Assembly (NCBI GenBank): GCA_029762755.1
Contig: JARVGH010000007.1
Coordinates: 1-64,000 of the forward strand
From: Candidatus Bathyarchaeum tardum
GTDB lineage: Archaea; Thermoproteota; Bathyarchaeia; Bathyarchaeales; Bathyarchaeaceae
Reading direction: 5' to 3'
DNA length: 64,000 bases
The position numbers were made by a program, and so were the translations under genes. The notes beneath the pieces were generated by a model. It had not been told where the DNA came from. It did not search any database and saw only the letters and a list, made by a program, of their open reading frames with translations. Shown one piece after another: positions 32,060-40,942 of this stretch; positions within the stretch are counted from its first letter, which is position 1; the number at the start of each line of letters is the position of its first letter.

Positions 32060-33217
32060 ATGCAACCAAGGAGCAAACGTCAGAAGCTGTTCGTAGCTTT
32101 TTTCGCGGTCTTATTATTGTTGCTTTTGCCCATCCCATGCTTTGCTGAACCATACGAACGCAATTACCAACTTTTAGACAGCCCAGACGGCTCAACTAGT
32201 TATCGCTTAACAGTTTCAATAACAGAATCCCTTTACGAATACTATAAGAGTAAAACCCATTTAATGCCAAATTACGACTTTTCGATGTTTGTTACACCAG
32301 ATGCACTGCAACCGATAGCAGACGACCTGTGGACAATATATGACAACCAAGAAGATTTCGCCAATGGAGTGCTCATGTTAGTGCACCAGATTCCATACGT
32401 TGAAAGCGACCCCCAAAAATATCCGGTAGAAGTCATGGTAGAAAACGAGGGAGACTGCGACTTGTTTTCCATAATCGCAGCGTCTATAATGAAAGCAGGA
32501 GGACTGGACGTAGTTTTGCTCTTGCTTGAACAACATGACCACATGTGGGTAGGAGTAAACCTCCCAGAAAGCCCAAAGGATGCCCGTTCGCAAGTGTATT
32601 TTTACAGGCATGACGGAAAAAAATACTACGTAGCCGAAACTACAGGAGGAAACTGGGAAAAAGGATGGCGAGTTGGAGAGTGCCCAGAAATTCTGCAAAG
32701 GGCAGCAGCCCAAGTAATTCCCTTAACAAATTATGAAATATCAGCCCCGAGCCAAGTTTCGTCGGGCTATTCAGTTCCTGATCCTTCAGAAATTTTGATG
32801 TCCCTTTCTACTAGTTTGGCAGTATCCCAAAACAGCATAGAAATATCGGGATCCCTTACTCCCGCGTTAGCAGGAAAAAAAGTAACATTATACGTCAGTT
32901 CATTAGGTTCAGCGTTATCCAGCCTAGCAACTGTGTTTACAGACGCCAACGGCAACTATTTCTATTCATGGGAATCCCCAAACGGAGGAATATACTCCCT
33001 GAGAGCCAACTGGTCAGGAGATGAAAACTACAGCGGCGCAGATAGTACCACCTTCAGTTTAGTTGTAGTTCCACCAAGCATACTTATTCTGGGGGGTAGC
33101 CTAATTTTTGGTTTAGTTGTTCTTATCATAGTAATGCGAGCAAAAAGAACCCCAGTATCTGAAGGATACGAAACATACGAAGAGTTAGAGTTCGAAGAAT
33201 ACCCTGAAGATGCATGA
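32060..33217 (+). CDS. Membrane-anchored transglutaminase-like protein with Ig-like domain
   Basis: An exported protein with a signal peptide (QKLFVAFFAVLLLLLLPIPC) and a C-terminal membrane helix (ILILGGSLIFGLVVLIIVMR) with an acidic cytoplasmic tail. Residues 100-220 resemble a transglutaminase-like core: NEGDCDLFSIIAASIMKAGG holds the candidate catalytic Cys, EQHDHMWVGVNL the His, and KKYYVAETTGG the acidic residue. An Ig-like beta domain follows (GSLTPALAGKKVTLYVSSLG, TDANGNYFYSWESPNGGIYS). It probably acts outside the cell, cleaving or cross-linking surface protein. I choose ATG 32060, seven bases after AAGGAG, over the frame ATG at 32036. Confidence 0.85.
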   Translation: MQPRSKRQKLFVAFFAVLLLLLLPIPCFAEPYERNYQLLDSPDGSTSYRLTVSITESLYEYYKSKTHLMPNYDFSMFVTPDALQPIADDLWTIYDNQEDFANGVLMLVHQIPYVESDPQKYPVEVMVENEGDCDLFSIIAASIMKAGGLDVVLLLLEQHDHMWVGVNLPESPKDARSQVYFYRHDGKKYYVAETTGGNWEKGWRVGECPEILQRAAAQVIPLTNYEISAPSQVSSGYSVPDPSEILMSLSTSLAVSQNSIEISGSLTPALAGKKVTLYVSSLGSALSSLATVFTDANGNYFYSWESPNGGIYSLRANWSGDENYSGADSTTFSLVVVPPSILILGGSLIFGLVVLIIVMRAKRTPVSEGYETYEELEFEEYPEDA

Positions 33218-33274
33218 AAAAAACTTATGTAACAAACAAGAACATAACAATGCAAAACATCAGAGCAGAAAACA

Positions 33275-33946
33275 ATGAGGATACGAATTGACTCGGAAAT
33301 AAAAACCCGTTTTCCAGACCTGACAGCACTAGTGGTTCACATTGATGGGGTTAGTATCCAAAAACAAAAAAGTGAACTGGAAAATTTCAAACTCGAAGTA
33401 ATTAAACAGATAAATCAAGACTTCGACCTAGAAACAGTCAAAGACCATCCAACTTTCAGGGCATATCGCGACTTTTTTTGGACCATAAAAATTGACCCAA
33501 CAAAAAACCGTCCAGCATCAGAAGCTCTAACTCGAAGAATACTGGCAAAAAAACCGATTCCTTGCATAAACACTCTAGTTGATTCTTATAATTTGGCGTC
33601 CATCACAAGTCAAATCCCCCTTGCAACGTTTGATTCCGACAAACTGGAAGGTGAAATTTTCATGCGTTTCGCCAAAAAAGGAGAACAAATCTTGGGAATA
33701 GGAATGAAAAAACCAATGGAACTACAAGGAGAAGAAATAGTTGTTAGTGACAAAAAAAAGCTCATAGCAGTTTATCCATACCGAGATTCAGACAACACCA
33801 AAGTAACAGAGCAAACAAAAAACGTTACAATAGTAGTTTGTGGAGTCCCAAAAATATCTATAGAGTCACTAGAAAAGGCTACCCGAGTTGCAATTGAATA
33901 TGTTACTCGTTTTTGCGGAGGAAAAAAACAAAAACAACTAAGCTAA
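33275..33946 (+). CDS. B3/B4 tRNA-binding domain protein
   Basis: A 223-residue protein related to the B3/B4 editing domain of phenylalanyl-tRNA synthetase beta subunits. Recognisable blocks are FRAYRDFFWTIKIDPTKNRP, SEALTRRILAKKPIPCINTL, VDSYNLASITSQIPLATFDS, and later KLIAVYPYRDSDNTKVTEQT followed by NVTIVVCGVPKISIESLEKA. Free-standing members may hydrolyse mischarged tRNA, but substrates are unknown. The start ATG at 33275 has a weak upstream signal. It stands alone between the transglutaminase-like gene and a small hypothetical gene. Confidence 0.88.
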   Translation: MRIRIDSEIKTRFPDLTALVVHIDGVSIQKQKSELENFKLEVIKQINQDFDLETVKDHPTFRAYRDFFWTIKIDPTKNRPASEALTRRILAKKPIPCINTLVDSYNLASITSQIPLATFDSDKLEGEIFMRFAKKGEQILGIGMKKPMELQGEEIVVSDKKKLIAVYPYRDSDNTKVTEQTKNVTIVVCGVPKISIESLEKATRVAIEYVTRFCGGKKQKQLS

Positions 33947-34038
33947 AACAAAAAATTGCTTTTCGGAAAAGTCAAGATAAACATTTATAGTATTGATGTG
34001 TGTTAGTATCCTCATCAGTTTCAGGGTATTAGAAAGTT

Positions 34039-34410
34039 ATGAACGAAGAAACGAAGATACAAAATGAAGAAACCCAACAACTTAATGAACCCCAAACTGA
34101 ACAAGCAAATAAACTGTCTATAGACAAACCTTCTGATTTTAAATTCCATGCAGCTTATCTTGCTTATTCAAAAACTTGGGACAAAGTTGAATCATCAAAC
34201 ACTAAAGAAGAGATAAACTCCATTCTGGTAGCTTTGTCAAAAGACGAAATGGAATATGAAGACTTCTACAAAATGTTAGACGAATTCAGAAGGCAAGGCT
34301 CTAAACATTACGAGTTCTCCAGGCAAAAAATCGAAACCCAAAGAAAACGAGACTGGAGACAAAAACAAAACCGCAGCCAAAGAAACCAAAGGCACAAAGG
34401 ACGACACTAA
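34039..34410 (+). CDS. Hypothetical highly charged protein
   Basis: A 123-residue protein with a glutamate/glutamine-rich disordered N-terminus (NEETKIQNEETQQLNEPQTE), a compact middle helix pair (FKFHAAYLAYSKTWDKVESS, EEINSILVALSKDEMEYEDF) and a strongly basic tail (KRDWRQKQNRSQRNQRHKGR). The tail suggests RNA or DNA binding. It has no recognised family, signal peptide or membrane helix. It starts at ATG 34039 with a weak upstream signal and appears to be monocistronic. Confidence 0.7.
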   Translation: MNEETKIQNEETQQLNEPQTEQANKLSIDKPSDFKFHAAYLAYSKTWDKVESSNTKEEINSILVALSKDEMEYEDFYKMLDEFRRQGSKHYEFSRQKIETQRKRDWRQKQNRSQRNQRHKGRH

Positions 34411-34569
34411 ACGTCTCCTTTTCTGCTACAAAATTTGTTTTAATGCTTTTTGTTTTTACATTCGGATTTTGATACGCTCTAATTATTAAAATTGAAACTC
34501 TAGTTTTTTGCTTGGATTAACTTAAAAAATAAAAATTGAGAAAAAGAAAGGAAAAAATTAACTTTTTTC

Positions 34570-35181
34570 CTAGGAATTATTTTGTTTTTTGTGACCTACG
34601 ATAACGAAGGCTGATGCAATCGTTGCAAGGGCAACTAACAGAACTGCTGCGCCCATTGTCGGAGTTTCAGTTGATATTGTTTTTGGTGCAATTAGAGGTT
34701 GAGAGTTTTCTTCGTTGCCTACCTGGGTAATTCCAAGATCTGAGCCGTCTTCAGGTTTTACAAAATCACTTGTTTCATCTCCATTTCGAGGCAATTCCTC
34801 AGTATCAGGCAATAGTTGCTGTCCATTATCGTCGATTGAAGTAATTCCGAGATCAGAACCATCTTCAGGGCGTACAAAATCAACAAGTTGATCTTCAGTT
34901 TCAACCAAGTCTTCACGACCCTGCAATAGTTCTCCAGGTTCAGCAATTGCGGTAATTCCAAGGTCTGAACCATCTTCGGGTTTTACAAAATCAACTTCTT
35001 GGTTAGTTGTTCGAACAAAGTCCTCAGTAGGCAGAGGAAATGTTGCTAATTTATCAATGGTTTCGGATGTGGCTTGCACCATAGAGATTGCACCAACTTG
35101 TAGAATTGTGGCAATCATTAGTGTGCAAATTAATATTCGTGTCAGTTTTGTCTTTGAAAGATTTGCTTTCATTTTTTTCAC
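34570..35181 (-). CDS. Exported repeat protein with C-terminal membrane anchor
   Basis: A 203-residue cell-surface protein. It has an N-terminal signal sequence (LTRILICTLMIATILQVGAI), a repeat region and a C-terminal helix (AAVLLVALATIASAFVIVG) followed by HKKQ. The motif DFV[KR]PEDGSDLGIT occurs three times at residues 64-77, 101-114 and 139-152, a spacing of 37-38 residues, with a fourth partial copy at 54 (DFVRTTN). The repeat is acidic with DGSD, which could bind calcium. It is not a known adhesin repeat to me. The start ATG at 35181 (or the ATG three codons in) directly precedes the basic lead MKANLSKTK. Confidence 0.8.
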   Translation of the reverse strand: MKKMKANLSKTKLTRILICTLMIATILQVGAISMVQATSETIDKLATFPLPTEDFVRTTNQEVDFVKPEDGSDLGITAIAEPGELLQGREDLVETEDQLVDFVRPEDGSDLGITSIDDNGQQLLPDTEELPRNGDETSDFVKPEDGSDLGITQVGNEENSQPLIAPKTISTETPTMGAAVLLVALATIASAFVIVGHKKQNNS

Positions 35182-35376
35182 AAGCTAACTCTTTACGCAA
35201 AAATCACCTTTTATCCCATGCATTAGAACAACATAGACTAACCTTTAGGCCAAAGTGTTCTACTTTTTGGACGCTAACACTACTCATTTTTAAAACTGAG
35301 TTGCTTGTTCTGGGGGGTTCTAATATGCGAATAAGTAAGAAAAAACAATGAAAAACAAAAATTATGGGGGAAAGCC

Positions 35377-35898
35377 CTAAAGAAACGCTAGCCACCCGAT
35401 TACTACAAAAAAAACCTGAATTAAACCAAGAATTAAAAGAAAAAGCAGTAATTGCAAAGTAATATTGATTGATTCTTTTGTGTTCAATTTTTCTTTTTTT
35501 ATATAATAAACTAAGATTGTTAAACCAAATAACCCAACTAAAATTATAATATAGTTAAAGCCTATTGTGTCAACGAGAAATGCGTAATTAAACATCACTA
35601 ACGAAAAATTGTTCAAACCCAAAAGGATGCTGATCAATCCTATGGTGTAACTGAAAGTTTTTCGAAGAATACAAGATAGAAAAGGTACAAAGATCGCATT
35701 AGAAAATAAGTAAATAGGGATAAACCAAACGGAGATTGAAATTAGCTCGCCCAAGATAGGGTTTGTTTCTGTACCAATGTTTAAACCCACAAAAAGCAAA
35801 GTTGATAACGTATCTACAAAAACTGCAAAAAACAGTAACAAAACTGGAAAATCAATTATGTAAGTTAATTGATATAAATTGAACCTGTGACTTTTCAC
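35377..35898 (-). CDS. Multi-helix membrane protein (DUF5658-like)
   Basis: A 173-residue protein of five hydrophobic helices. The first contains FAVFVDTLSTLLFVGLNIGT followed by ETNPILGEL, which fits the D-x-x-(S/T)T-x-x-x-x-x-G-x-E-x-NP pattern of DUF5658 membrane proteins. Later helices are LIPIYLF-type and GLISILLGLNNFSLVMFNYA, VDTIGFNYIIILVGLFGLTI and LQLLLFLLILGLIQVFFVVI. No catalytic residues are apparent and the function is unknown. The start ATG at 35898 is followed by a short polar N-terminus. Confidence 0.75.
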   Translation of the reverse strand: MKSHRFNLYQLTYIIDFPVLLLFFAVFVDTLSTLLFVGLNIGTETNPILGELISISVWFIPIYLFSNAIFVPFLSCILRKTFSYTIGLISILLGLNNFSLVMFNYAFLVDTIGFNYIIILVGLFGLTILVYYIKKEKLNTKESINITLQLLLFLLILGLIQVFFVVIGWLAFL

Positions 35899-36015
35899 AA
35901 CAGAGAATGGATTTTAGGTAAAATAAATTTTTTTTAAAAAAAATGGTTGACCGATAGCTTCCTTTTACATGCGTACTCGTGCGTGTTTTTTTGTTGAGAG
36001 AAGATAGTAGGAGAG

Positions 36016-36057
36016 AATGGGATTAGAGAGAGAGTTAACGAGCGAGAGAATCCTATT
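36016..36057. other. Gene-free stretch 35899-36400 with two hairpins: first hairpin
   Basis: AATGGGATT (36016-36024) pairs with AATCCTATT (36049-36057), nine pairs with one G-U, around a purine-rich loop containing GTTAAC. No gene was found in the surrounding AT-rich 35899-36400 stretch. Nearby, variants of GTTTCAGTTTGAAATCAGTTT around 36195-36230 make a short degenerate direct repeat. A regulatory RNA or untranslated leader is possible, but nothing proves transcription. Confidence 0.35.
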
Positions 36058-36283
36058 GGCTTTGGAGTTAAAATTTTAAAAAAATAAAACTGTTTTTGAT
36101 TTGACATACTGCTTTTTGAATTCCCTGATTCTTTTGTGACGTGACCTTCAAGGGCATTCAGCCTGAAAAAATAATTTTGATGTAGAATCAAGTGGGTTTC
36201 AGTTTGAAATCAGTTTGGTTTCAGAATGATCTCAGAAAAGGCAGTTGAATAATAACACAATATTACATTACTATATTATTAGA

Positions 36284-36300
36284 GCGGTTTTAGTAACCGC
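36284..36300. terminator. Hairpin, possible terminator
   Basis: GCGGTT-TTAGT-AACCGC forms a perfect six-pair stem with CTATTTTTCT after it on the plus strand. No plus-strand gene lies directly upstream, so it may instead end the minus-strand transcript from the secreted protein at 36528 and the small frame after it. Confidence 0.45.
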
Positions 36301-36400
36301 CTATTTTTCTGAGAATAAAAATAGAATGTGTGTTGTTGAAAAAGGATATTGATAAAAAAAATCTAATGTCATCTAAAGCGATAATAAATTAATTTATAAT

Positions 36401-36520
36401 CTAGTATAAACTCGAACTGTCTTCAGATAAAATTTCATCACCAAGTATTAGTCTAGCTTTGAATGAAGAGGTCCCTCCAAGATAGGCAAAACCGTAATAA
36501 AGAGTTGTATTAATTTTCAT
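36401..36520 (-). CDS. Possible 39-residue protein downstream of the secreted protein
   Basis: A short frame reading MKINTTLYYGFAYLGGTSSF then KARLILGDEILSEDSSSLY. Its ATG at 36520 follows a TAGGAGCG Shine-Dalgarno sequence and lies eight bases after the stop of the secreted protein gene, so it could be co-translated. It has no recognised family and may be the N-terminal stub of a lost gene. Confidence 0.35.
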   Translation of the reverse strand: MKINTTLYYGFAYLGGTSSFKARLILGDEILSEDSSSLY

Positions 36521-36527
36521 TTCGCTC

Positions 36528-37379
36528 CTAATTCGAGAACTTCAACTGAAATTTCTTTCTATAAACTGCAACTGTAACTGTAGCAATCAAGAACAGCGGT
36601 AAAATAATCCATGAAGGAAACTCTGCAATAGAATCGATGTTTTCTTCAACGATTATTGTGTAACTATTTATTAGACCCGAACTAATTTCCAGATAAAATG
36701 TTCCACTTTGGTTAAGCAATTCAACACCATTTCTGTTTCCACCGGGAGGCTCAGTTATTTTATTGAAATACGTGGTGGATTCTCCTTCTTTGTATGTGGT
36801 TACATGTAACGTATGCATCTCAGCAAAATGCCAATGTCCAGGATCAAATTCCCACCTGATTCGCCATTCAGCGTGGTCACACGCAAAAACTTCTGTTATA
36901 AATCCTTTAGATCCAATAAATCTTGTCACTTCAACCCAATTATCCGAGGGAGTATCGGGAACATAACCCATGCTTTTTTCAACTCTTACAGTGAAATTTT
37001 GTGTATTACAGCTTAATTTTAGACAAAAAACACCTTGCTCATGAAAATACCTAGTTTGCTCATCACCATTATGTATTCCCGTACGAGATATTTGGATTAG
37101 TTTATCATCCCCTGAAACTCCAGTATTAACATTAATTGTTAAACCTGTTTTATCTTCGGCAACATCGGTTCTAGGCTCGTATTCCCACACAATTCGCCAA
37201 ACACAAACAGAAGAGCTAATGTTGAAAGGCTCTATTTCATACGAGTTAAGGACGTCTCCCGTAACTCTATCCACTTCAACCCAATTCCAATTCTCTGAAG
37301 AAGCACAAACAACGTTAGGCGCACAGGTTAAAAGGAATAAAACAGTCACCAATGAACTGAGAATCATTAAATTCTTCAT
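36528..37379 (-). CDS. Exported two-domain surface protein with C-terminal sorting-type anchor
   Basis: After a signal peptide (MKNLMILSSLVTVLFLLTCA) come two copies of a beta domain. Each starts with [NW]WVEV-x-R-x-x-G and has the core W-R-I-x-WE-[FY]-x-P: one at NWVEVDRVTGDVLNSY with WRIVWEYEP, the other at NWVEVTRFIGSKGFIT with WRIRWEFDP. The end, EFPSWIILPLFLIATVTVAV plus YRKK, is a Pro-rich motif, a helix and basic residues, like archaeosortase-type C-terminal signals. It is probably displayed on the cell surface. I start at ATG 37379, the first that gives a proper signal peptide; the open frame runs on to 37445. Confidence 0.8.
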   Translation of the reverse strand: MKNLMILSSLVTVLFLLTCAPNVVCASSENWNWVEVDRVTGDVLNSYEIEPFNISSSVCVWRIVWEYEPRTDVAEDKTGLTINVNTGVSGDDKLIQISRTGIHNGDEQTRYFHEQGVFCLKLSCNTQNFTVRVEKSMGYVPDTPSDNWVEVTRFIGSKGFITEVFACDHAEWRIRWEFDPGHWHFAEMHTLHVTTYKEGESTTYFNKITEPPGGNRNGVELLNQSGTFYLEISSGLINSYTIIVEENIDSIAEFPSWIILPLFLIATVTVAVYRKKFQLKFSN

Positions 37380-37675
37380 TATTTTTCTAATATTGCTGTA
37401 TTTAGAAAACACAAAAGGCTTTTTGTCAAGAAACCTTGACCACAATCAGCTTCTAATAAGTCAAGAAAGTTTGACCACACTTCTTTTCTTATTTTTTATT
37501 TTCAGTATGCTCTCTGCTTTCAGTAAGTTCTTTCCAACATAGTTTTTAAGAAATCAATTTGATGTTAGTTACTTTGGAAGACTTGGATTCGGTTTAGTTC
37601 CTTCAATGGCAATATGCAAAACGAATGAAACAATTAACAATTGTTATAAGATTTCAAATAAGAAAAAATTCACAA

Positions 37676-38125
37676 TTAAATTCTAGTAACAAGAACTGGG
37701 CAAGTGGCTTTTTCAAGTACTCCACTACTAACGCTGCCTAACAGTAGTTTTCTTATTGGTCCCTGACCCCTAGCGCCCATTGTTATTAAATCAAATTTAC
37801 CCAATTCTGCTTTTTCTAATATTTCGTCAACAATATTGCCTTTTTTAAAAACGGTCTCTACAGAAAGACCCTCAATTAATACTAATGCTTTGCTCATTTC
37901 TAAAAGATTGTAGGAGTCCTCGGGGATGTCTTCATCAGAAATTGTGTGAGCCTGTTTTCTTCGAATTTTTCCAGTAATCCCCGACCTTTTGTATTTTTCA
38001 CTTGCTTCAATGATGTGAATTAATGTCAATTTACTGTTAAATTTTTTTCCAATTTCAATTGCAACTTGAAGTGATTTCTTAGAAAAATTTGAATAGTCTA
38101 AAGGAACAAGTATTTTACTAAACAT
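37676..38125 (-). CDS. Universal stress protein (UspA family)
   Basis: A 149-residue UspA-type ATP-binding protein. The N-terminus MFSKILVPLDYSNFSKKSLQ starts the Rossmann-like fold. The ATP-binding end is DLITMGARGQGPIRKLLLGS followed by VSSGVLEKATCPVLVTR, with the G-x2-G-x9-G(S/T) motif intact. An extra charged loop sits in the middle (KYKRSGITGKIRRKQAHTIS). Such proteins dimerise and respond to starvation or stress, with varied partners. It is monocistronic, with its start at ATG 38125. Confidence 0.93.
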   Translation of the reverse strand: MFSKILVPLDYSNFSKKSLQVAIEIGKKFNSKLTLIHIIEASEKYKRSGITGKIRRKQAHTISDEDIPEDSYNLLEMSKALVLIEGLSVETVFKKGNIVDEILEKAELGKFDLITMGARGQGPIRKLLLGSVSSGVLEKATCPVLVTRI

Positions 38126-38230
38126 AAATTATCACATCAAATCGGCATAACAATTAGCATTAAATAACATAATAGCTCCGAACATAAAAAATTTTTCAAA
38201 ATTTGAAGTTTAAATAGGGTGATTATTCCC

Positions 38231-39229
38231 TTATAGTTCCTCAATTATTGCATCTGTAACTTGCCCAGTTGACGAAGAGCCACCAAGGTCTGGAGTCAAC
38301 ACTTTTCCGTTTTCTAAAACAGACAACAAAGCAGTTTCTACCCGTTTTGCCCAACTAGTTTCCCCAAAATAGTCCAACATCATCTTTGCAGCCATAATAG
38401 CAGCCATAGGATTAGCTATGCCTTTTCCAGCAATGTCAGGAGCGGAACCATGAACAGGCTCAAACAAAGCGTAATCTGCTCCAATGTTAGCACTAGGAGC
38501 TAGACCTAAGCCGCCAACAAGTCCTGCTGCTTCATCAGATAAAATGTCACCAAAAAGGTTTGAGGTTACAATTACGTCGTAAGCTTGGGGTTTCATAACA
38601 AGGTTCATTGCTGCAACATCAACAAGTAGTTCATTCATTTCTACTTCAGGATAATCCTTTGCAATACCACGAGCAACTTCAAGGAACAACCCATCAGATT
38701 TACGCATAATGTTGGCTTTAGTAACAACGGTCAACTGTTTTCGGCGTTTTAATGACAACTCAAAAGCATACTTTACAATCCTCTCAGTTGCTTTTCGAGT
38801 AATAACACGCACTGAACAAGCAGCATCAGGTAACTCAAACTCCATTCCGCTGTACAATCCTTCGGTATTTTCCCGTACAATAACTAAATCCACGCCTTCA
38901 AAACCGGTTTTCAGAGGTAAACTCTTCGCAGGTCGAATATTTGCATAAAGATCAAAAGCTTTACGCAGGGTTAGTATTGCGCTTTTATATCCTGGAACAC
39001 CTAGAGGTGTCGTTGTTGCTCCAAACAAGCAAGCTTGGGTGTTGTTTCTCATTTGATTGATTACTTCGTCAGGAACGGAATTTCCAGTTTTTTTGAATAC
39101 ATCGTAGCCAATTTCAAAAGTTTGGCAATCAAAAGTTAGATCGGTGCTTTCCAGTAACCGAATCGCTTCGGGAACTACTTCATGTCCGATTCCTGAACCA
39201 GGAATTACTGCCAGCTTATACGTTGTCAT
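38231..39229 (-). CDS. Homoisocitrate/isopropylmalate dehydrogenase family enzyme
   Basis: A beta-decarboxylating dehydrogenase (LAVIPGSGIGHEVVPEAIRL; VRENTEGLYSGMEFEL; SNLFGDILSDEAAGLVGGLG; EPVHGSAPDIAGKGIANPMA). In this position, after a homocitrate synthase and the two aconitase-type subunits and beside the LysW genes, it most likely oxidises homoisocitrate to 2-oxoadipate for lysine. A dual role in leucine synthesis cannot be excluded. I start at ATG 39229 (MTTYKLAVIPG), which overlaps the small-subunit gene by 14 bases; the frame is open a further 15 codons. At about 332 residues the length is normal. Confidence 0.9.
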   Translation of the reverse strand: MTTYKLAVIPGSGIGHEVVPEAIRLLESTDLTFDCQTFEIGYDVFKKTGNSVPDEVINQMRNNTQACLFGATTTPLGVPGYKSAILTLRKAFDLYANIRPAKSLPLKTGFEGVDLVIVRENTEGLYSGMEFELPDAACSVRVITRKATERIVKYAFELSLKRRKQLTVVTKANIMRKSDGLFLEVARGIAKDYPEVEMNELLVDVAAMNLVMKPQAYDVIVTSNLFGDILSDEAAGLVGGLGLAPSANIGADYALFEPVHGSAPDIAGKGIANPMAAIMAAKMMLDYFGETSWAKRVETALLSVLENGKVLTPDLGGSSSTGQVTDAIIEEL

Positions 39230-39701
39230 AGCCGTCGCTTCGGAGAAATTCCACGAGCCCTCCTTTTGCAACAATCTTTTGCATAAACTCGGGCAAGGGC
39301 TTTACTGTAATAGTGATGTTTTTGGTTTTGTTTAAAATTTCCCCTGTTTTGGTCTTGACTTCTACTTCGTCGCCATCATCGATTTGGTCAGTATCTTCGG
39401 ACACATACAAGGGCAATCCAATGTTTATGGAGTTACGGAAAAAAATTCGAGCAAAAGACTTAGCAATTACTGCACTGATTCCAGCTGCTTTTATTGCTAC
39501 CGGAGAATGCTCACGAGAAGAGCCACAACCAAAATTGTTTCCCGCAACGATTATGTCGCCTTCAGCTACGTTTTTTCCAAACTCTGGACGATATTCTATA
39601 AAGGCGATTTCACCTAACCGTTTTTTGTCTGTTGTTACGGTATATCGTCCGGGCGTTATTACGTCAGTGTTTATGTCATCTCCAAATTTCCATGCTCTCA
39701 T
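39216..39701 (-). CDS. Homoaconitase / isopropylmalate isomerase small subunit
   Basis: The swivelling domain of a two-subunit aconitase-type hydratase. Blocks are WKFGDDINTDVITPGRYTVT, DIIVAGNNFGCGSSREHSPV and AVIAKSFARIFFRNSINIGL. The GCGSSREH loop binds substrate. At 161 residues it is the usual LeuD/HacB size. Its ATG overlaps the large-subunit stop by four bases (ATGA). By context it isomerises homocitrate to homoisocitrate in the aminoadipate route. The residue pattern next to the YTVT loop, which sets substrate choice in this family, could not be judged by eye. Confidence 0.92.
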   Translation of the reverse strand: MRAWKFGDDINTDVITPGRYTVTTDKKRLGEIAFIEYRPEFGKNVAEGDIIVAGNNFGCGSSREHSPVAIKAAGISAVIAKSFARIFFRNSINIGLPLYVSEDTDQIDDGDEVEVKTKTGEILNKTKNITITVKPLPEFMQKIVAKGGLVEFLRSDGYDNV

Positions 39702-40936
39702 ATGTAATCCCTCGGATCAACAATTTTTCCTGCCAACGCAGAAGCGGCTGCAGTAGCAGGAGAACCTAAAATAATATCAGCTTTAGGAGAACCCATGCGG
39801 CCACTAAAGTTACGGTTCTGAGTTGAAAGACACACTTCCCCTTCACCTAATACTCCACCGTGGCGACCCACACATGGACCGCACGTAGGATTACAAACTG
39901 TAGCACCTGCATCAACAAGAGCTTGCAAGTAACCCAGTTCAAGGGATGCAAAGTATATGTCTTGAGAAGCAGGAGTAACTAACAACCGCACGTTTCGTGC
40001 AACTTTTTTGCCTTTCAAAATCTTGACGGCAATTTCTATGTCTTCTAAGCGTCCGTTAGTGCAGGTTCCAAGAAAGACTTGGTCTATTGGTTTTCCTTCA
40101 ACTTCGGAAACTGCAACAACATTATCAACTACAGGAGGCAAAGCAACTTGAGGCTCGATGTCTTCAACTTCAATTTCAAATTCGTCATCGTAAGTAACGT
40201 TTTTGTCGCTCTTGAAAATTTTTCCTGTTCTTCTCCCCAGAAAATCTAGGGTTTTTTGGTCAGCTTCGATTATGCCGCTTTTACCACCCATTTCTATTGC
40301 CATGTTACACAAAGTTAAACGTGAAGCAACAGATGCTTTTTTGACGTAATCACCTGTAAATTCGCAAGCTTTGTAAAGGGCACCATCAGCACCAACATCC
40401 CCTACAATACTTAAGATAACGTCTTTTGCGTAAACACCTTTTTGGGTTGACCCAGTTAAATTGAATTTTAAGCTTTCGGGAACTTTGAACCAACATTTTC
40501 CAGTGGCCATTACTCCACCAATATCAGTTGAACCCAAGCCAGTGGTGAAAGCACCTAAGGCACCTTCAGTACAAGTATGAGAGTCTGCTCCGACTACTAC
40601 GTCCCCGGGGGAAACATATTTTTCAACCAAAAGCTGGTGACAAACACCATTAGTGTGAAATCCTGAAATGTTTTGTTCCATTACAAAGTCCCGTGACTTT
40701 TTGTGCAATGCAGCACCAGCTACAGTTGGAGCTGGAAAGAAGTGGTCAAACACAATTATTACACGGTCTTTGTCGAAGACTTTATCGGTTATTTTGCTAA
40801 AAGCTTCAATCGCCAAAGGCGTAGTTGAATCGTGAGCCATCACGTAGCTCACGTCTGCTACTACAAAATCCCCAGCGGTTACCTCTTTTTGATGGGAAGC
40901 GTTAGCCAAAATTTTTTCAGTAATTGTAGAAGGCAT
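39698..40936 (-). CDS. Homoaconitase / isopropylmalate isomerase large subunit
   Basis: The [4Fe-4S]-binding large subunit. Signatures are VVGADSHTCTEGALGAFTTG, FLGTCTNGRLEDIEIAVKIL and VCNPTCGPCVGRHGGVLGEG, the last two supplying the three cluster cysteines. HDSTTPLAIEAFSKI near the N-terminus is also typical. At 412 residues it has the archaeal LeuC/HacA length. It is the second gene of the minus-strand operon homocitrate synthase, large subunit, small subunit, dehydrogenase; the spacing to homocitrate synthase is six bases. It should work with the small subunit on homocitrate and cis-homoaconitate. Confidence 0.93.
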   Translation of the reverse strand: MPSTITEKILANASHQKEVTAGDFVVADVSYVMAHDSTTPLAIEAFSKITDKVFDKDRVIIVFDHFFPAPTVAGAALHKKSRDFVMEQNISGFHTNGVCHQLLVEKYVSPGDVVVGADSHTCTEGALGAFTTGLGSTDIGGVMATGKCWFKVPESLKFNLTGSTQKGVYAKDVILSIVGDVGADGALYKACEFTGDYVKKASVASRLTLCNMAIEMGGKSGIIEADQKTLDFLGRRTGKIFKSDKNVTYDDEFEIEVEDIEPQVALPPVVDNVVAVSEVEGKPIDQVFLGTCTNGRLEDIEIAVKILKGKKVARNVRLLVTPASQDIYFASLELGYLQALVDAGATVCNPTCGPCVGRHGGVLGEGEVCLSTQNRNFSGRMGSPKADIILGSPATAAASALAGKIVDPRDYI

Positions 40937-40942
40937 AGTTTT

